Assembly: GCF_020193575.1 (NCBI RefSeq)
Contig: NZ_JADYVD010000009.1
Location: 62,001 to 126,000 of the forward strand
Source: Ensifer sp. IC4062
GTDB lineage: Bacteria; Pseudomonadota; Alphaproteobacteria; Rhizobiales; Rhizobiaceae
DNA: 64,000 nucleotides
Reading direction: 5' to 3'
Shown: positions 9,329 to 17,168 of the stretch, one piece after another
Numbering within the stretch: position 1 is the first letter of the stretch
Layout of the letters: every line of letters begins with the position of its first letter
Program-made: the position numbers and the translations under genes
Notes under the pieces: generated by a model
Seen by the model: only the letters and a program-made list of their open reading frames with translations
Told to the model about the DNA's origin: nothing
Databases searched by the model: none

Positions 9329-11158
9329 ATGGATGGTGGCAGGGACGGCTTTTTGAACGTCAAGGATCGAAAACAGCGCGAGGTCGATTCCGAGACGACC
9401 ACCGGGATCCTAAAGCGTGTCATTACCGAAAACGGCCGCGACCATATCCGCGGCTATGCTTTTGCCGTGGCCTGCCTGATGGTCGTGGCTGCGACGACGG
9501 GCTTCATCGCCTGGATCAGCGAAACTGTGGTTAACGAAGCTTTCGCCAACAGGCGCGGCGACACCGTCCTTCTTATCTGCTTTGCGATTTTTGCTGCCTT
9601 CGTGTTGAGAGGCTTGGCGACTTACGGACAAGCCGTCACTTTATCAAAAATCGGCAACAGTATTGTCGCACGTTATAAGCGCCGGCTTTATGTGCACCTA
9701 ATGGCGCTCAGCGTTGGCTATTTCCAAGAGAAGCGCTCGGCACAGCTTATCGCCAAAATCAACCAGAACGTCTCCGGCATCCGCGACGTGCTCAATATGA
9801 CAGTCACGTCGATCGCCCGCGATTTGCTGACGTTGATCGGCCTCGTAGGCGTCATGGTCAGCAAGGATTGGCTGTTGTCGCTTATCATCTTTCTCGTGGC
9901 TCCGCCGTTGCTCCTCGGGCTTCGCTACATTTCCAGGCGGCTGCGTCTGGCGACGCGCGAAGCAGTCGAGGCCAACAGCAACGTGCTAGGAGCAGTGCAG
10001 GAAACCATTCAGGGCATTTCCATCGTCAAAGCCTTCACGATGGAAGATGAGCTGCGCCGCAGGGTCGAGGGGATCATCGGACGCGCGGAAAGCCGCGCCA
10101 ACCGTATCGCGCGCTTGAGCGAGCGCACGGCGCCATTGACGGAGACCTTGGCAGGGCTAGCAATCTCGAGTGTGCTTGCCTATGCCGCTCTCCGCACGAT
10201 CTACAGCAACGTGCCCCCGGGTGCCCTGTTTGCCTTTGTAACCGCACTTCTCATGGCCTATGATCCCGCCCGGCGCCTGGCTCGCCTGCAGTTGTCGCTG
10301 GAGCGCGCCGCTGTCAACGCCCGCATGCTCTATGAAGTTCTGGATACGGTTCCGCATCAGCGAGACCTGCCCGGCGCCAAGGAGCTGACCTTCAGCAAAG
10401 CGACCGTCGAGTTTCGGAACGTACGGTTCTCCTATGGCAATAGCGAGGAGATCCTGAAGGGGGTCAGCTTCCAAGCGGAAGGTGGCAAGACGACCGCGCT
10501 CGTTGGGCCATCCGGCGCCGGCAAGTCGACGATCATCAGCCTCATTCCGCGCTTCTACGATCCGCAGTCGGGTGCGATCCTGATCGACGGGCAAGACATA
10601 GCAACCGTTACCAAGCAGTCTCTGCGCAGCGGACTCGCGTATGTCTCGCAACAAGCTTATCTCTTCGAAGGTTCAATACGCGACAATATCCGCTATGGCC
10701 GACCGGAAGCGACGGATGCGGAAGTCGAAGAAGCGGCGCGGCTTGCGTATGCGGATGATTTCATCCTCGCGCAACCACAGGGCTACGATACGCCCGTCGG
10801 CGAGCAGGGCATGACTCTTTCCGGCGGCCAGCGCCAGCGCCTCTCGATCGCCCGTGCGCTCCTACGCAACGCGCCCGTCCTGCTTCTGGACGAGGCCACC
10901 TCGGCCCTTGATACCGAATCGGAGGCGGCTGTCCAGAAGGCACTCGATCAAGCGATGAGCGGCCGCACTGTCATCGTCATCGCCCACCGGCTTTCCACTG
11001 TCATCAATGCGGACAAGATCGTCGTGATGAAGGAGGGCATCGTCGTCGAGGAGGGGACGCACGAGGAACTCGCGCACCGTCCAGGCGGTCTCTACGCTCG
11101 CCTCCACAAGCTACAAGGTGGTGCGTTGGAATTGACGATGGGAGCCGATGTCACTTAG
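9329..11158 (+). CDS. ABC exporter, fused membrane/ATPase (MsbA-type half transporter)
   Basis: 609 residues from ATG 9329; an in-frame TTG at 9278 would add 17 poorly conserved residues. The N-terminal half has six hydrophobic segments (exporter type 1 fold); the C-terminal half is an ATPase with Walker A GPSGAGKST (about 393-401), signature LSGGQRQR (about 497-504) and Walker B VLLLDEATS (about 517-525), plus the switch His in IAHRLST. Architecture and length fit homodimeric lipid or polysaccharide exporters of the MsbA group. The substrate is not readable; adjacency to the glycan genes suggests export of a glycan or lipid-linked precursor (inference). It is followed by the tRNA-Glu pair on the opposite strand. 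Confidence 0.88.
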   Translation: MDGGRDGFLNVKDRKQREVDSETTTGILKRVITENGRDHIRGYAFAVACLMVVAATTGFIAWISETVVNEAFANRRGDTVLLICFAIFAAFVLRGLATYGQAVTLSKIGNSIVARYKRRLYVHLMALSVGYFQEKRSAQLIAKINQNVSGIRDVLNMTVTSIARDLLTLIGLVGVMVSKDWLLSLIIFLVAPPLLLGLRYISRRLRLATREAVEANSNVLGAVQETIQGISIVKAFTMEDELRRRVEGIIGRAESRANRIARLSERTAPLTETLAGLAISSVLAYAALRTIYSNVPPGALFAFVTALLMAYDPARRLARLQLSLERAAVNARMLYEVLDTVPHQRDLPGAKELTFSKATVEFRNVRFSYGNSEEILKGVSFQAEGGKTTALVGPSGAGKSTIISLIPRFYDPQSGAILIDGQDIATVTKQSLRSGLAYVSQQAYLFEGSIRDNIRYGRPEATDAEVEEAARLAYADDFILAQPQGYDTPVGEQGMTLSGGQRQRLSIARALLRNAPVLLLDEATSALDTESEAAVQKALDQAMSGRTVIVIAHRLSTVINADKIVVMKEGIVVEEGTHEELAHRPGGLYARLHKLQGGALELTMGADVT

Positions 11159-11226
11159 CTCGTGCTCAAAATTTCGCTGACGAGCGATGTCGGGGGCACG
11201 TCTCTAAGTCTTTGATTAATAAGGAT

Positions 11227-11353
11227 AGTGGCACGCCCAACGGGACTCGAACCCGTGTTTCCGCCGTGAAAGGGCGGCGTCCTAGACCGCTAGACGATGG
11301 GCGCCCAAGACGAGGTGGCTTATAGAGAAGCCTTTGGGTTCCCGCAAGTGATC
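11227..11353. repeat. Direct repeat unit 1 containing tRNA-Glu
   Basis: About 125 bases, almost identical to 11477-11603 (offset exactly 250). The repeat covers the whole tRNA gene plus roughly 45 bases on its 5' side, with scattered differences in the flank. Confidence 0.85.
11229..11304 (-). tRNA. tRNA-Glu (TTC), copy 1
   Basis: 76 nt including an encoded CCA. The acceptor stem pairs GCGCCCA with TGGGCGT, with a G-U at the first pair. The anticodon loop CTTTCAC is read on the minus strand with anticodon TTC, and the T loop is standard (GTTCGAG). Identical to copy 2. Confidence 0.95.
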
Positions 11354-11476
11354 AGCTGTCGCCAAATCAATTTTTCTTGCGGAAAAGTTCTTGAAAGTTT
11401 CCCGTCTGATTCAGGTAAGCATAAACGCGATGCGGCGCCGCAGCACTGAAGTATCCGGCAACTATATCGAAGAAGG

Positions 11477-11603
11477 AGTGGCACGCCCAACGGGACTCGA
11501 ACCCGTGTTTCCGCCGTGAAAGGGCGGCGTCCTAGACCGCTAGACGATGGGCGCCCAAGACGAGGTGGCTTATAGAGAGGCCTTTGGATTCCCGCAAGCG
11601 GCT
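11477..11603. repeat. Direct repeat unit 2 containing tRNA-Glu
   Basis: Second member of the 250-base-offset duplication. The flank shared with unit 1 continues past the tRNA 5' end and then diverges toward the M15 peptidase gene. Confidence 0.85.
11479..11554 (-). tRNA. tRNA-Glu (TTC), copy 2
   Basis: Same 76-nt sequence as copy 1, with encoded CCA and anticodon TTC. Being the promoter-proximal copy on the minus strand, it may be transcribed together with copy 1. Confidence 0.95.
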
Positions 11604-11696
11604 AAATTCATTTTTCTTCAAAAAAATGACAGCGCGATCGAACGAGCTTTCTTAATGCTCCGTCAGCGCCCTTGGCACCTTACTGTTCGGCAGCCG

Positions 11697-13031
11697 TCAG
11701 CCCTTGCGCCGGCGGCAGCGCCAGTTCCAGTCCCGCTCGGGGCCGATATCGATGTGAACCGATTCCGTGTGGCAATAGGTGCCGACGCCGCCGCGGCCCG
11801 GAATGCTGCGCAGGAAGCTCGCGAGTTCCCACTTGTTGACACCCTTGACCTGAATGTCGGCGGCTTCGCATCGCGTGTGGAGAGATTGGCGTTTCCGGTT
11901 GACCTTGATCGCCCTCAGTCCGGAGGTCACCATGACCTTCTGTCCGTAGTGCCGCTCGACCGTCTTCAACATCTCAAGAAGTTCCGGCTTGAAGCAGCCG
12001 GTTTCCACTCTCTCCGTCTGCAGGATGAGACCGTTTGGTGCGAGACGGGCGAGACCGGATAGTGCTGCCGTTTCGACCGGTGCGTCCTCCTCGTCGGCGA
12101 CGTGATCTTCGTGCTCCATACTAAAAAGCGGATTCATGTTGACGCCGGGCAACGAGGTGTAGGCGAGCGAGGCGACTTGCGGCCTGCTCGCATTGCTAGC
12201 CGTGATGGTCTTCTTCTCCGTCTGCCGGACAGCACGTTCGTCGCCGGCGCGCGGCTTCTGTTTTCGCTTCGGCGCAAAGAGGCTCGCGAGCGTCCAGGTC
12301 TTGGTCGTTTGCTGTGTCTCGCTCTCTCTTTTCACCGGATCGACAGGTCGATCGGAGTTCGCTTTCTGAAGCGTTGCTGGATCCACGGAGGCAACTTCCA
12401 CCGGCTGCAGTTCGACCGGCATTTTACCGGACAATGCCGCTTGCGCGCTGAGTGGCAGCGGAACGACGAGCGGGAGCTCGTCTCCGGCCGTTGTCGTCGG
12501 CTCGCTTGCGACGGTCTGCGCTGCCGCTGGCGTCTCGTTGCTGGCGCCTTGCTGCGGCGGAGCGGCAGGCTCGATCGTGGTTTGCCCTTTGCTGAAGAGG
12601 CTGTTGCTCGTCGCGTTGATCGTTGTTGGTTGCGGCAGGATGGAATTGCTGGGCGCTGCATCCGCCGCCTGGTTGGCATCCGTTTGGACATCAGGCGTGG
12701 TCGTGGGGGTTTGCCCGTAGATGCTGGACGAGGTGGCGCGCAGGCCGGTGCTCTGCATCGTCAGGGATTGCTGTGTCGCCGCCGGATCAGTCTGGATAGC
12801 AACGCCGGCGGCTTGCAGCGCGGCAGGTCCGGAGTTGGTCGCGACTTGTTCTTCGCCGGCAGTGCCTTCGGTCTCCGCCTTCTCAGATGCTGTCGCCGAT
12901 TGTTGCGGCTTCAGGGAAGCGGCCTCGTCGCCAGTCGACGACATACAACCTGCCAGCGCAAACAAGGATACGGATAATGCAGCCGCGCGTCCGAACACTA
13001 CGAACGCGCATTTCCCCTCCAGATGTTGCAA
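11697..13031 (-). CDS. Lipoprotein with M15-type peptidase domain (DUF882/VanY-like)
   Basis: 444 residues. The N-terminus is a lipoprotein signal with lipobox LAGC, the acylated Cys being residue 29, so the protein is anchored in the envelope. Residues about 30-300 are low-complexity, rich in Thr, Ala, Gln and Pro, probably a flexible stalk. The last 110 residues form the M15-like domain: VTSGLRAIKVNRKRQ, then SLHTRCEAAD and VHIDIG, giving a His/Asp/His set expected to bind zinc. M15 enzymes cut the peptide side chains of peptidoglycan. Two tRNA-Glu genes lie just downstream on the same strand. Confidence 0.8.
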   Translation of the reverse strand: MQHLEGKCAFVVFGRAAALSVSLFALAGCMSSTGDEAASLKPQQSATASEKAETEGTAGEEQVATNSGPAALQAAGVAIQTDPAATQQSLTMQSTGLRATSSSIYGQTPTTTPDVQTDANQAADAAPSNSILPQPTTINATSNSLFSKGQTTIEPAAPPQQGASNETPAAAQTVASEPTTTAGDELPLVVPLPLSAQAALSGKMPVELQPVEVASVDPATLQKANSDRPVDPVKRESETQQTTKTWTLASLFAPKRKQKPRAGDERAVRQTEKKTITASNASRPQVASLAYTSLPGVNMNPLFSMEHEDHVADEEDAPVETAALSGLARLAPNGLILQTERVETGCFKPELLEMLKTVERHYGQKVMVTSGLRAIKVNRKRQSLHTRCEAADIQVKGVNKWELASFLRSIPGRGGVGTYCHTESVHIDIGPERDWNWRCRRRKG

Positions 13032-13439
13032 CGTCTTATCCCCGCTCTCCGTGCACGTCGGAGGCTTTCGCCATCACGCATGCATTAAGTCTCAGTTCCG
13101 AAACATCGCCCCAGAACAAACAACTCATTTTCCTCGCGGTGAGCAAAAGCCGCACCACGGGAAAAGTCAGGCCAAGTAAAGGGCTTTGACGCCGCAATTG
13201 ATTGCGAAGCAGAACCCCGTTTCAACGTCTGGTGCGCAAAGTAATGAACATCGCGCAATTTGTAAACCTGCACTAACCTTTTTGTGCCTTCGCAATAGAT
13301 ACGCAAAGGCCCGGCTTCCTGACCGGGCCTAAGATCATTCGTCGAAGTTTCCGATCTTTGGGCTTCGCCTTGGGCGCCGCGCCAGACGGACCGAGCAAAT
13401 GGCACGGCTGAACGCTAGTCAGCCCAAATTGCGCGGAGC
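13032..13439. other. Intergenic region with a GC-rich hairpin
   Basis: About 400 bases between the M15 lipoprotein start and the gloA stop. It includes the hairpin at 13304-13331. Several open frames are present but lack start signals and motifs. Confidence 0.45.
13304..13331 (-). terminator. Hairpin, possible terminator downstream of gloA
   Basis: AGGCCCGG at 13307-13314 pairs with CCGGGCCT at 13323-13330. Read on the minus strand it is followed by TTTGCG, a weak T tract. It lies about 110 bases beyond the gloA stop codon. Confidence 0.4.
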
Positions 13440-13880
13440 TTACCAACTGCCCGTATTGGCCATCGAAGCCCAGGGCTCCTGCGCGGGCAGATGCTCGCCC
13501 TTTTGCAGGATCTCGATCGAAATTCCGTCCGGTGAGCGCACAAAAGCCATGTGCCCGTCGCGCGGAGGACGATTGATGGTCACGCCATTGTCCATCAGAT
13601 GTTTGCAGAAGCCGTAGATGTCGTCCACTTCATAGGCGAGATGGCCGAAGTTGCGGCCGCCGGTATAGTCCTCGGTGTCCCAGTTATAAGTGAGCTCGAC
13701 GCAGGGGGAGCCTCCGTTCTTGGCCTGGTCGATGTCGCCGGGCGCAGCAAGAAAGACCAGCGTGAATCGGCCTTTTTCGTTTTCGTACCGGCGGATTTCC
13801 TTGAGGCCGAAGAGCGTGCAATAGAAGTGAAGAGCCTTGTCCAGGTCCTTTACACGAACCATCGTGTGCAGATAGCGCAT
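13440..13880 (-). CDS. gloA: Lactoylglutathione lyase (glyoxalase I)
   Basis: 146 residues from ATG 13880, the usual size of bacterial GloA; the longer open frame to 13970 adds unconserved sequence. The start [19 protein letters not shown] is the classic glyoxalase entry, with a metal-ligand His near residue 5. VELTYNWD supplies a Glu ligand, GHLAYEVDD the second His, and ISIEILQKG the second Glu, so all four metal ligands are present. It converts the methylglyoxal-glutathione hemithioacetal to S-lactoylglutathione in the cytoplasm. Divergent from the cold-shock gene at 14075. Confidence 0.93.
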   Translation of the reverse strand: MRYLHTMVRVKDLDKALHFYCTLFGLKEIRRYENEKGRFTLVFLAAPGDIDQAKNGGSPCVELTYNWDTEDYTGGRNFGHLAYEVDDIYGFCKHLMDNGVTINRPPRDGHMAFVRSPDGISIEILQKGEHLPAQEPWASMANTGSW

Positions 13881-14074
13881 TGGGTTGTCCCTGTTTCTGA
13901 GAATATGGCGTATACTTAGCCTGCAGCAAGCCAGAGGCAAGGCTGCGTCCCCATAAATGACCCCGGCCAAAATATGTCGAGGGACTTGCGCAGGCGCGGC
14001 GGGACGATGTTATTCTGGTCACTAAGAATCAGTTAACCGTATCAAGAGTTGCGCGTAAACGAGGGGCTGGGAGA

Positions 14075-14653
14075 ATGGCGGATAGAACATCTTCGAAAGA
14101 CGTCATCCATAATGACGACTTTGGCAATGACGCCCTTGACCTCATCGAAATTACCGGCGTTATCAAGTGGTTCGACGTTGCTAAGGGCTTCGGCTTCATT
14201 GTGCCCGACAACGGCATGCAGGACGTATTGCTGCACGTTACTTGCCTGCGGCGCGATGGCTATCAGACTGTTCTCGAGGGAGCGCGCGTCGTTGCCCTTG
14301 TTCAGAAACGGGACCGCGGATACCAGGCTTTCCGCATTCTTTCCATGGACCAGTCGACGGCCGTTCATCCTTCGCAGCTCCCGCCGGTCAGAACACATGT
14401 TCAGGTCACGCCGACCAGTGGCTTGGAGCGCGTGCTCGTCAAGTGGTTCAACCGCACCAAAGGTTTTGGCTTCCTGACAAGGGGCGAAGGGACCGAAGAC
14501 ATCTTCGTGCATATGGAGACGCTGCGTCGTTTCGGGCTCACGGAACTGCGGCCCGGGCAGGTGGTGCTGGTTCGCTTCGGCGACGGCGAAAAGGGTCTCA
14601 TGGCTGCAGAGATTCATCCCGACGGCCCGACGCCAACCAACCGGTCGCACTGA
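14075..14653 (+). CDS. Cold-shock protein with two CSD domains
   Basis: 192 residues with two cold-shock domains instead of the usual single 70-residue one. The first (about residues 27-90) has GVIKWFDVAKGFGFIVPD; the second (about 118-185) has LVKWFNRTKGFGFLTRG followed by DIFVH. The first domain's RNP2-like segment reads DVLLHV, slightly altered. Such two-domain forms are common in alphaproteobacteria and bind single-stranded RNA or DNA. ATG 14075 follows GGGAG. The stop overlaps the ATG of the DUF192 gene (TGATG), so the two are translationally coupled. Confidence 0.9.
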   Translation: MADRTSSKDVIHNDDFGNDALDLIEITGVIKWFDVAKGFGFIVPDNGMQDVLLHVTCLRRDGYQTVLEGARVVALVQKRDRGYQAFRILSMDQSTAVHPSQLPPVRTHVQVTPTSGLERVLVKWFNRTKGFGFLTRGEGTEDIFVHMETLRRFGLTELRPGQVVLVRFGDGEKGLMAAEIHPDGPTPTNRSH

Positions 14654-15132
14654 TGGTTTCCTCTCGCCGCATATTTGCAAGAAGCGCCGTCGCGGCGCTT
14701 TTTTTGTTATCGCTGTTCGCTTCGGCCGTGTTCGCCGATGTTTCTTTTGGGCGCGACAGGGTCCGTCTTTTGACAGGGGCGGGTGCCCACGACCTGACGG
14801 TCGAACTCGCGGTCGATCCAGGCCAGCGCGAGCAGGGGCTCATGTACCGTCGCCAGATGGCGCCCGATCACGGCATGCTGTTCGATTTTGGCGAGACGCG
14901 CCGGGTGATGATGTGGATGAAAAATACCTACCTGCCGCTTGATATGCTTTTTGTCGCGCGTGATGGAACGGTTCGCACGATTCACGAAAATGCGGTGCCG
15001 TTGTCCGAAACGATCATCGATTCCGGAGAGCCGGTGGCGTTTGTGCTCGAGCTCAACGCCGGTACGGTCAAACGGCTCGGCATAAAGCCAGGCGATCGTC
15101 TCGAGGGTTCCCTGATCCCGGCCGCAAACTGA
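14653..15132 (+). CDS. DUF192 family secreted protein (159 aa)
   Basis: Starts at the ATG overlapping the csp stop codon. Residues 1-28 are a Sec signal peptide (RR-hydrophobic core-ASAVFA). The body carries DUF192 hallmarks: EQGLMYRRQM (about 58-67), the MLFDFGE segment, MWMKNTYLPLDMLF (about 87-100), and a C-terminal GIKPGDRLE. The length is typical. The function of DUF192 is unknown; the protein should sit in the periplasm. The translational overlap suggests co-expression with the cold-shock protein. Confidence 0.87.
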   Translation: MVSSRRIFARSAVAALFLLSLFASAVFADVSFGRDRVRLLTGAGAHDLTVELAVDPGQREQGLMYRRQMAPDHGMLFDFGETRRVMMWMKNTYLPLDMLFVARDGTVRTIHENAVPLSETIIDSGEPVAFVLELNAGTVKRLGIKPGDRLEGSLIPAAN

Positions 15133-15222
15133 GCGCGCTGGGGACTGCCGCGCCGTTCCGCTCGGCGCAAAATTCATGTTGCAGGCAAGAGGCGAAGCGT
15201 GTATCTCCGGGCCTCGTTGGTG

Positions 15223-15299
<77 letters not shown>

Positions 15300-15689
15300 T
15301 CTAACTGGCGAAAATCATTGATATTTCAACGTTTATTCGCGCGCTCGAATTTTTGCCTTGTGGGTGCATTGCGGGTGCAAAGAGCTGCCTCGTGGCCCGC
15401 TTTCGCTGGTTCGCAGACAATCGATTCGCCGTGCGTGCGGCGCATTTTCAATGCTGCACGGCACACCGTCGGAAAAGCGTCATTTTCCCATCATCGGTCA
15501 TTCCGTTTTACATCAATCTGCGCTAAGGGAAGACGCACAGCCGCCCAAAGCCGGCTGCGCTGCTGCACAATTCCTTAATTGGTGTCGATCTAAACTCAGG
15601 AATCATGCAGCAAGCAAAACATGTTTCAGCGATCGTTGGCTTGTGAAAGCCGCGGCGCTGCGATGGATAAACGGGAGCCGTTCGTAACA
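15300..15689. other. Intergenic region after tRNA-Pro
   Basis: About 390 bases, noticeably AT-richer than its surroundings. There is a small hairpin CAGCCG/CGGCTG near 15538-15559. No integrase, attachment-site duplication or credible gene was seen. Confidence 0.4.
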
Positions 15690-15995
15690 ATGTCCGCGAA
15701 GATCTATCGTCCCGCAAAGACGGCCATGCAATCCGGCAAGGCCAAGACGCATCTGTGGGTGTTGGAGTTCGATCAGGAAAAGCCGCGTACCATTGATCCG
15801 ATCATGGGATATACAAGCTCTGGCGATATGCGCCAACAACTGCGGCTCACCTTCGAAAGCGCGGAACAGGCAATCGCCTACGCTGAACGCAATGGCATCG
15901 ACTACCGCGTGATCGCGCCGAAAGATTCGACGCGCAAGAATGTGTCCTATTCGGACAATTTCCGTTTCAACCGGATGCAGCCCTGGACCCATTAA
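15690..15995 (+). CDS. NADH dehydrogenase accessory subunit, NDUFS4-like (ETC complex I subunit region)
   Basis: 101 residues from ATG 15690; upstream in-frame residues are not conserved in character. It begins SAKIYRPAKTAMQSGKAKT, followed by WVLEFDQE, GYTSSGDM, an LTFESAEQAIAYAERNG helix and the C-terminal SDNFRFNRMQPWTH, all characteristic of the ETC complex I subunit conserved region shared with mitochondrial NDUFS4. In alphaproteobacteria this small protein is an accessory of NADH:ubiquinone oxidoreductase on the cytoplasmic side. It is a lone gene between two tRNA genes, far from any nuo cluster in this window. Confidence 0.88.
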   Translation: MSAKIYRPAKTAMQSGKAKTHLWVLEFDQEKPRTIDPIMGYTSSGDMRQQLRLTFESAEQAIAYAERNGIDYRVIAPKDSTRKNVSYSDNFRFNRMQPWTH

Positions 15996-16030
15996 GGTTC
16001 CTAGCAGTCCGGAAGAGGGCAACGCCCGAC

Positions 16031-16107
<77 letters not shown>

Positions 16108-16191
16108 TCTACCTTCTTGATTTGGCAGGGAAATCGCTGAAATGTGCCGTGAAGTCCACGGTGGACAACCGCAGGCGCTACTGCATTCCAT

Positions 16192-16280
16192 AGATCGGAA
16201 TCGACCTCACGACAAAAGCATACAGTAGTTCAAGGTGTTACAGCGATCTTTGCGCGTCCAATTAGACGCGCGGCGCTGTG
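16192..16280 (+). repeat. Dispersed palindromic mosaic element (full copy)
   Basis: Two modules. One is an upstream segment beginning ATCGGAATCGACCT and GACAAAAGCAT, the other a hairpin TTACAGCG..TGCGCGTC/GACGCGCGGCGCTGT. It ends two bases before the stop codon of the minus-strand exonuclease gene. It matches copies at 16871, 24031, 37671 (inverted) and 59651. Confidence 0.75.
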
Positions 16281-16282
16281 GA

Positions 16283-16819
16283 CTACTTCAATGCCAATGA
16301 AGCGGCCTCTTTCTGAATGCGTTGCCACCGCTCCAGTTCGAGCCTTGCGTCCGGTAGGGCGCGATGGGGAGCGACTGCGGGCTCCATGGCCTTGACGACC
16401 GTTGATACGAGCTCAGCGACAACCACGTCCGCGATGTCGTGACCAAGGATCGCGCGAGCAGCGTCGGCGAAGGCCTCATGGGAATGGTTGAGCCTAAGAG
16501 CATGACGGGGAAAGCCCGCAGCGCGCAGGAGCACGCTTAGCCACTTTCCGTCCCAAGACGGCGCGCTCGCATACAGTTGATGATCGGACAGGCTCTCGAC
16601 CATTTCCTTGGCGATGATTTCAACGGGTACGCCCTCTGTCTCGAGCAGGCTCTTCGATATGCCATGTATCGATTCAGCATCGGCGGACCAGTCGTCCCAT
16701 CCGGAAGCTGGCCGGATGAGGCTGGTGCGGGCCGCGCCGTTCTGGAACACCCACGCGACTTCAACCGGAAAGCTTGCTTTGGCGAGAGACGATGCTTCAA
16801 AATCCACGAATACGATCAT
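16283..16819 (-). CDS. 3'-5' exonuclease-like protein (DEDD fold, 178 aa)
   Basis: The ATG at 16819 opens directly into IVFVDFEASSL, the DxE ExoI motif of DnaQ/RNase T-type exonucleases; the much longer open frame to 17161 runs through a repeat element and is not believed. HGISKSLL (about 51-58) is the usual Hx(I/L) motif after the first strand pair, SAPSWDGKWL (about 87-96) the ExoII Asp segment, and HRALPDARLE near 156-165 the ExoIII H-x4-D segment. The key acidic residues are therefore present. Substrate is unknown. It stands alone, framed by mosaic repeats on both sides. Confidence 0.7.
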   Translation of the reverse strand: MIVFVDFEASSLAKASFPVEVAWVFQNGAARTSLIRPASGWDDWSADAESIHGISKSLLETEGVPVEIIAKEMVESLSDHQLYASAPSWDGKWLSVLLRAAGFPRHALRLNHSHEAFADAARAILGHDIADVVVAELVSTVVKAMEPAVAPHRALPDARLELERWQRIQKEAASLALK

Positions 16820-16870
16820 GCTTATGACGTAGAGCGGTTTTCCCGCGCAGCCACTGTGGAGGATTTGTCT

Positions 16871-16960
16871 CCAAATCGGAATCGATTTGAGGACACATCG
16901 GGCAGCGATTCGAAGTGTTGCAGCGAGCTTTGTGTGTCTCAAAAGACGAACGGCGCTGTA
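16871..16960 (+). repeat. Dispersed palindromic mosaic element (full copy)
   Basis: Begins CCAAATCGGAATCGATTTGAGG (a short hairpin AAATCG/CGATTT) and ends with the ACAGCG...GGCGCTGTAG hairpin module, whose inner arms are partly decayed (GTGTCT/AGACGA). It lies about 50 bases upstream of the exonuclease start. Confidence 0.7.
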
Positions 16961-17168
16961 GTGCCACCAGCACGGCCCGCCTTCGCGGGCTCCGTTCCCA
17001 ATCAGAGGCGAGCTGGAAACGTCCGGTGGACGATCTGGTGTATGATTCCACGACGCCGCCGACAAAGCTGCGAGATGTCCGCGCCGGCAGCATTCCGTTG
17101 AATTAAGCATCTTTTTGTTAGCCGGCGCGTTCGGAATAGAACAGCCGTACATCGAAGGCATCTACCGC

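Noticed and set aside
12102-12977. 291-codon plus-strand open frame opposite the M15 lipoprotein
   Set aside because: Arg/Leu-rich antisense of a low-complexity coding region; no ribosome site.
16820-17161. N-terminal extension of the exonuclease frame
   Set aside because: It would translate through a mosaic repeat element; the DxE motif starts right after ATG 16819.
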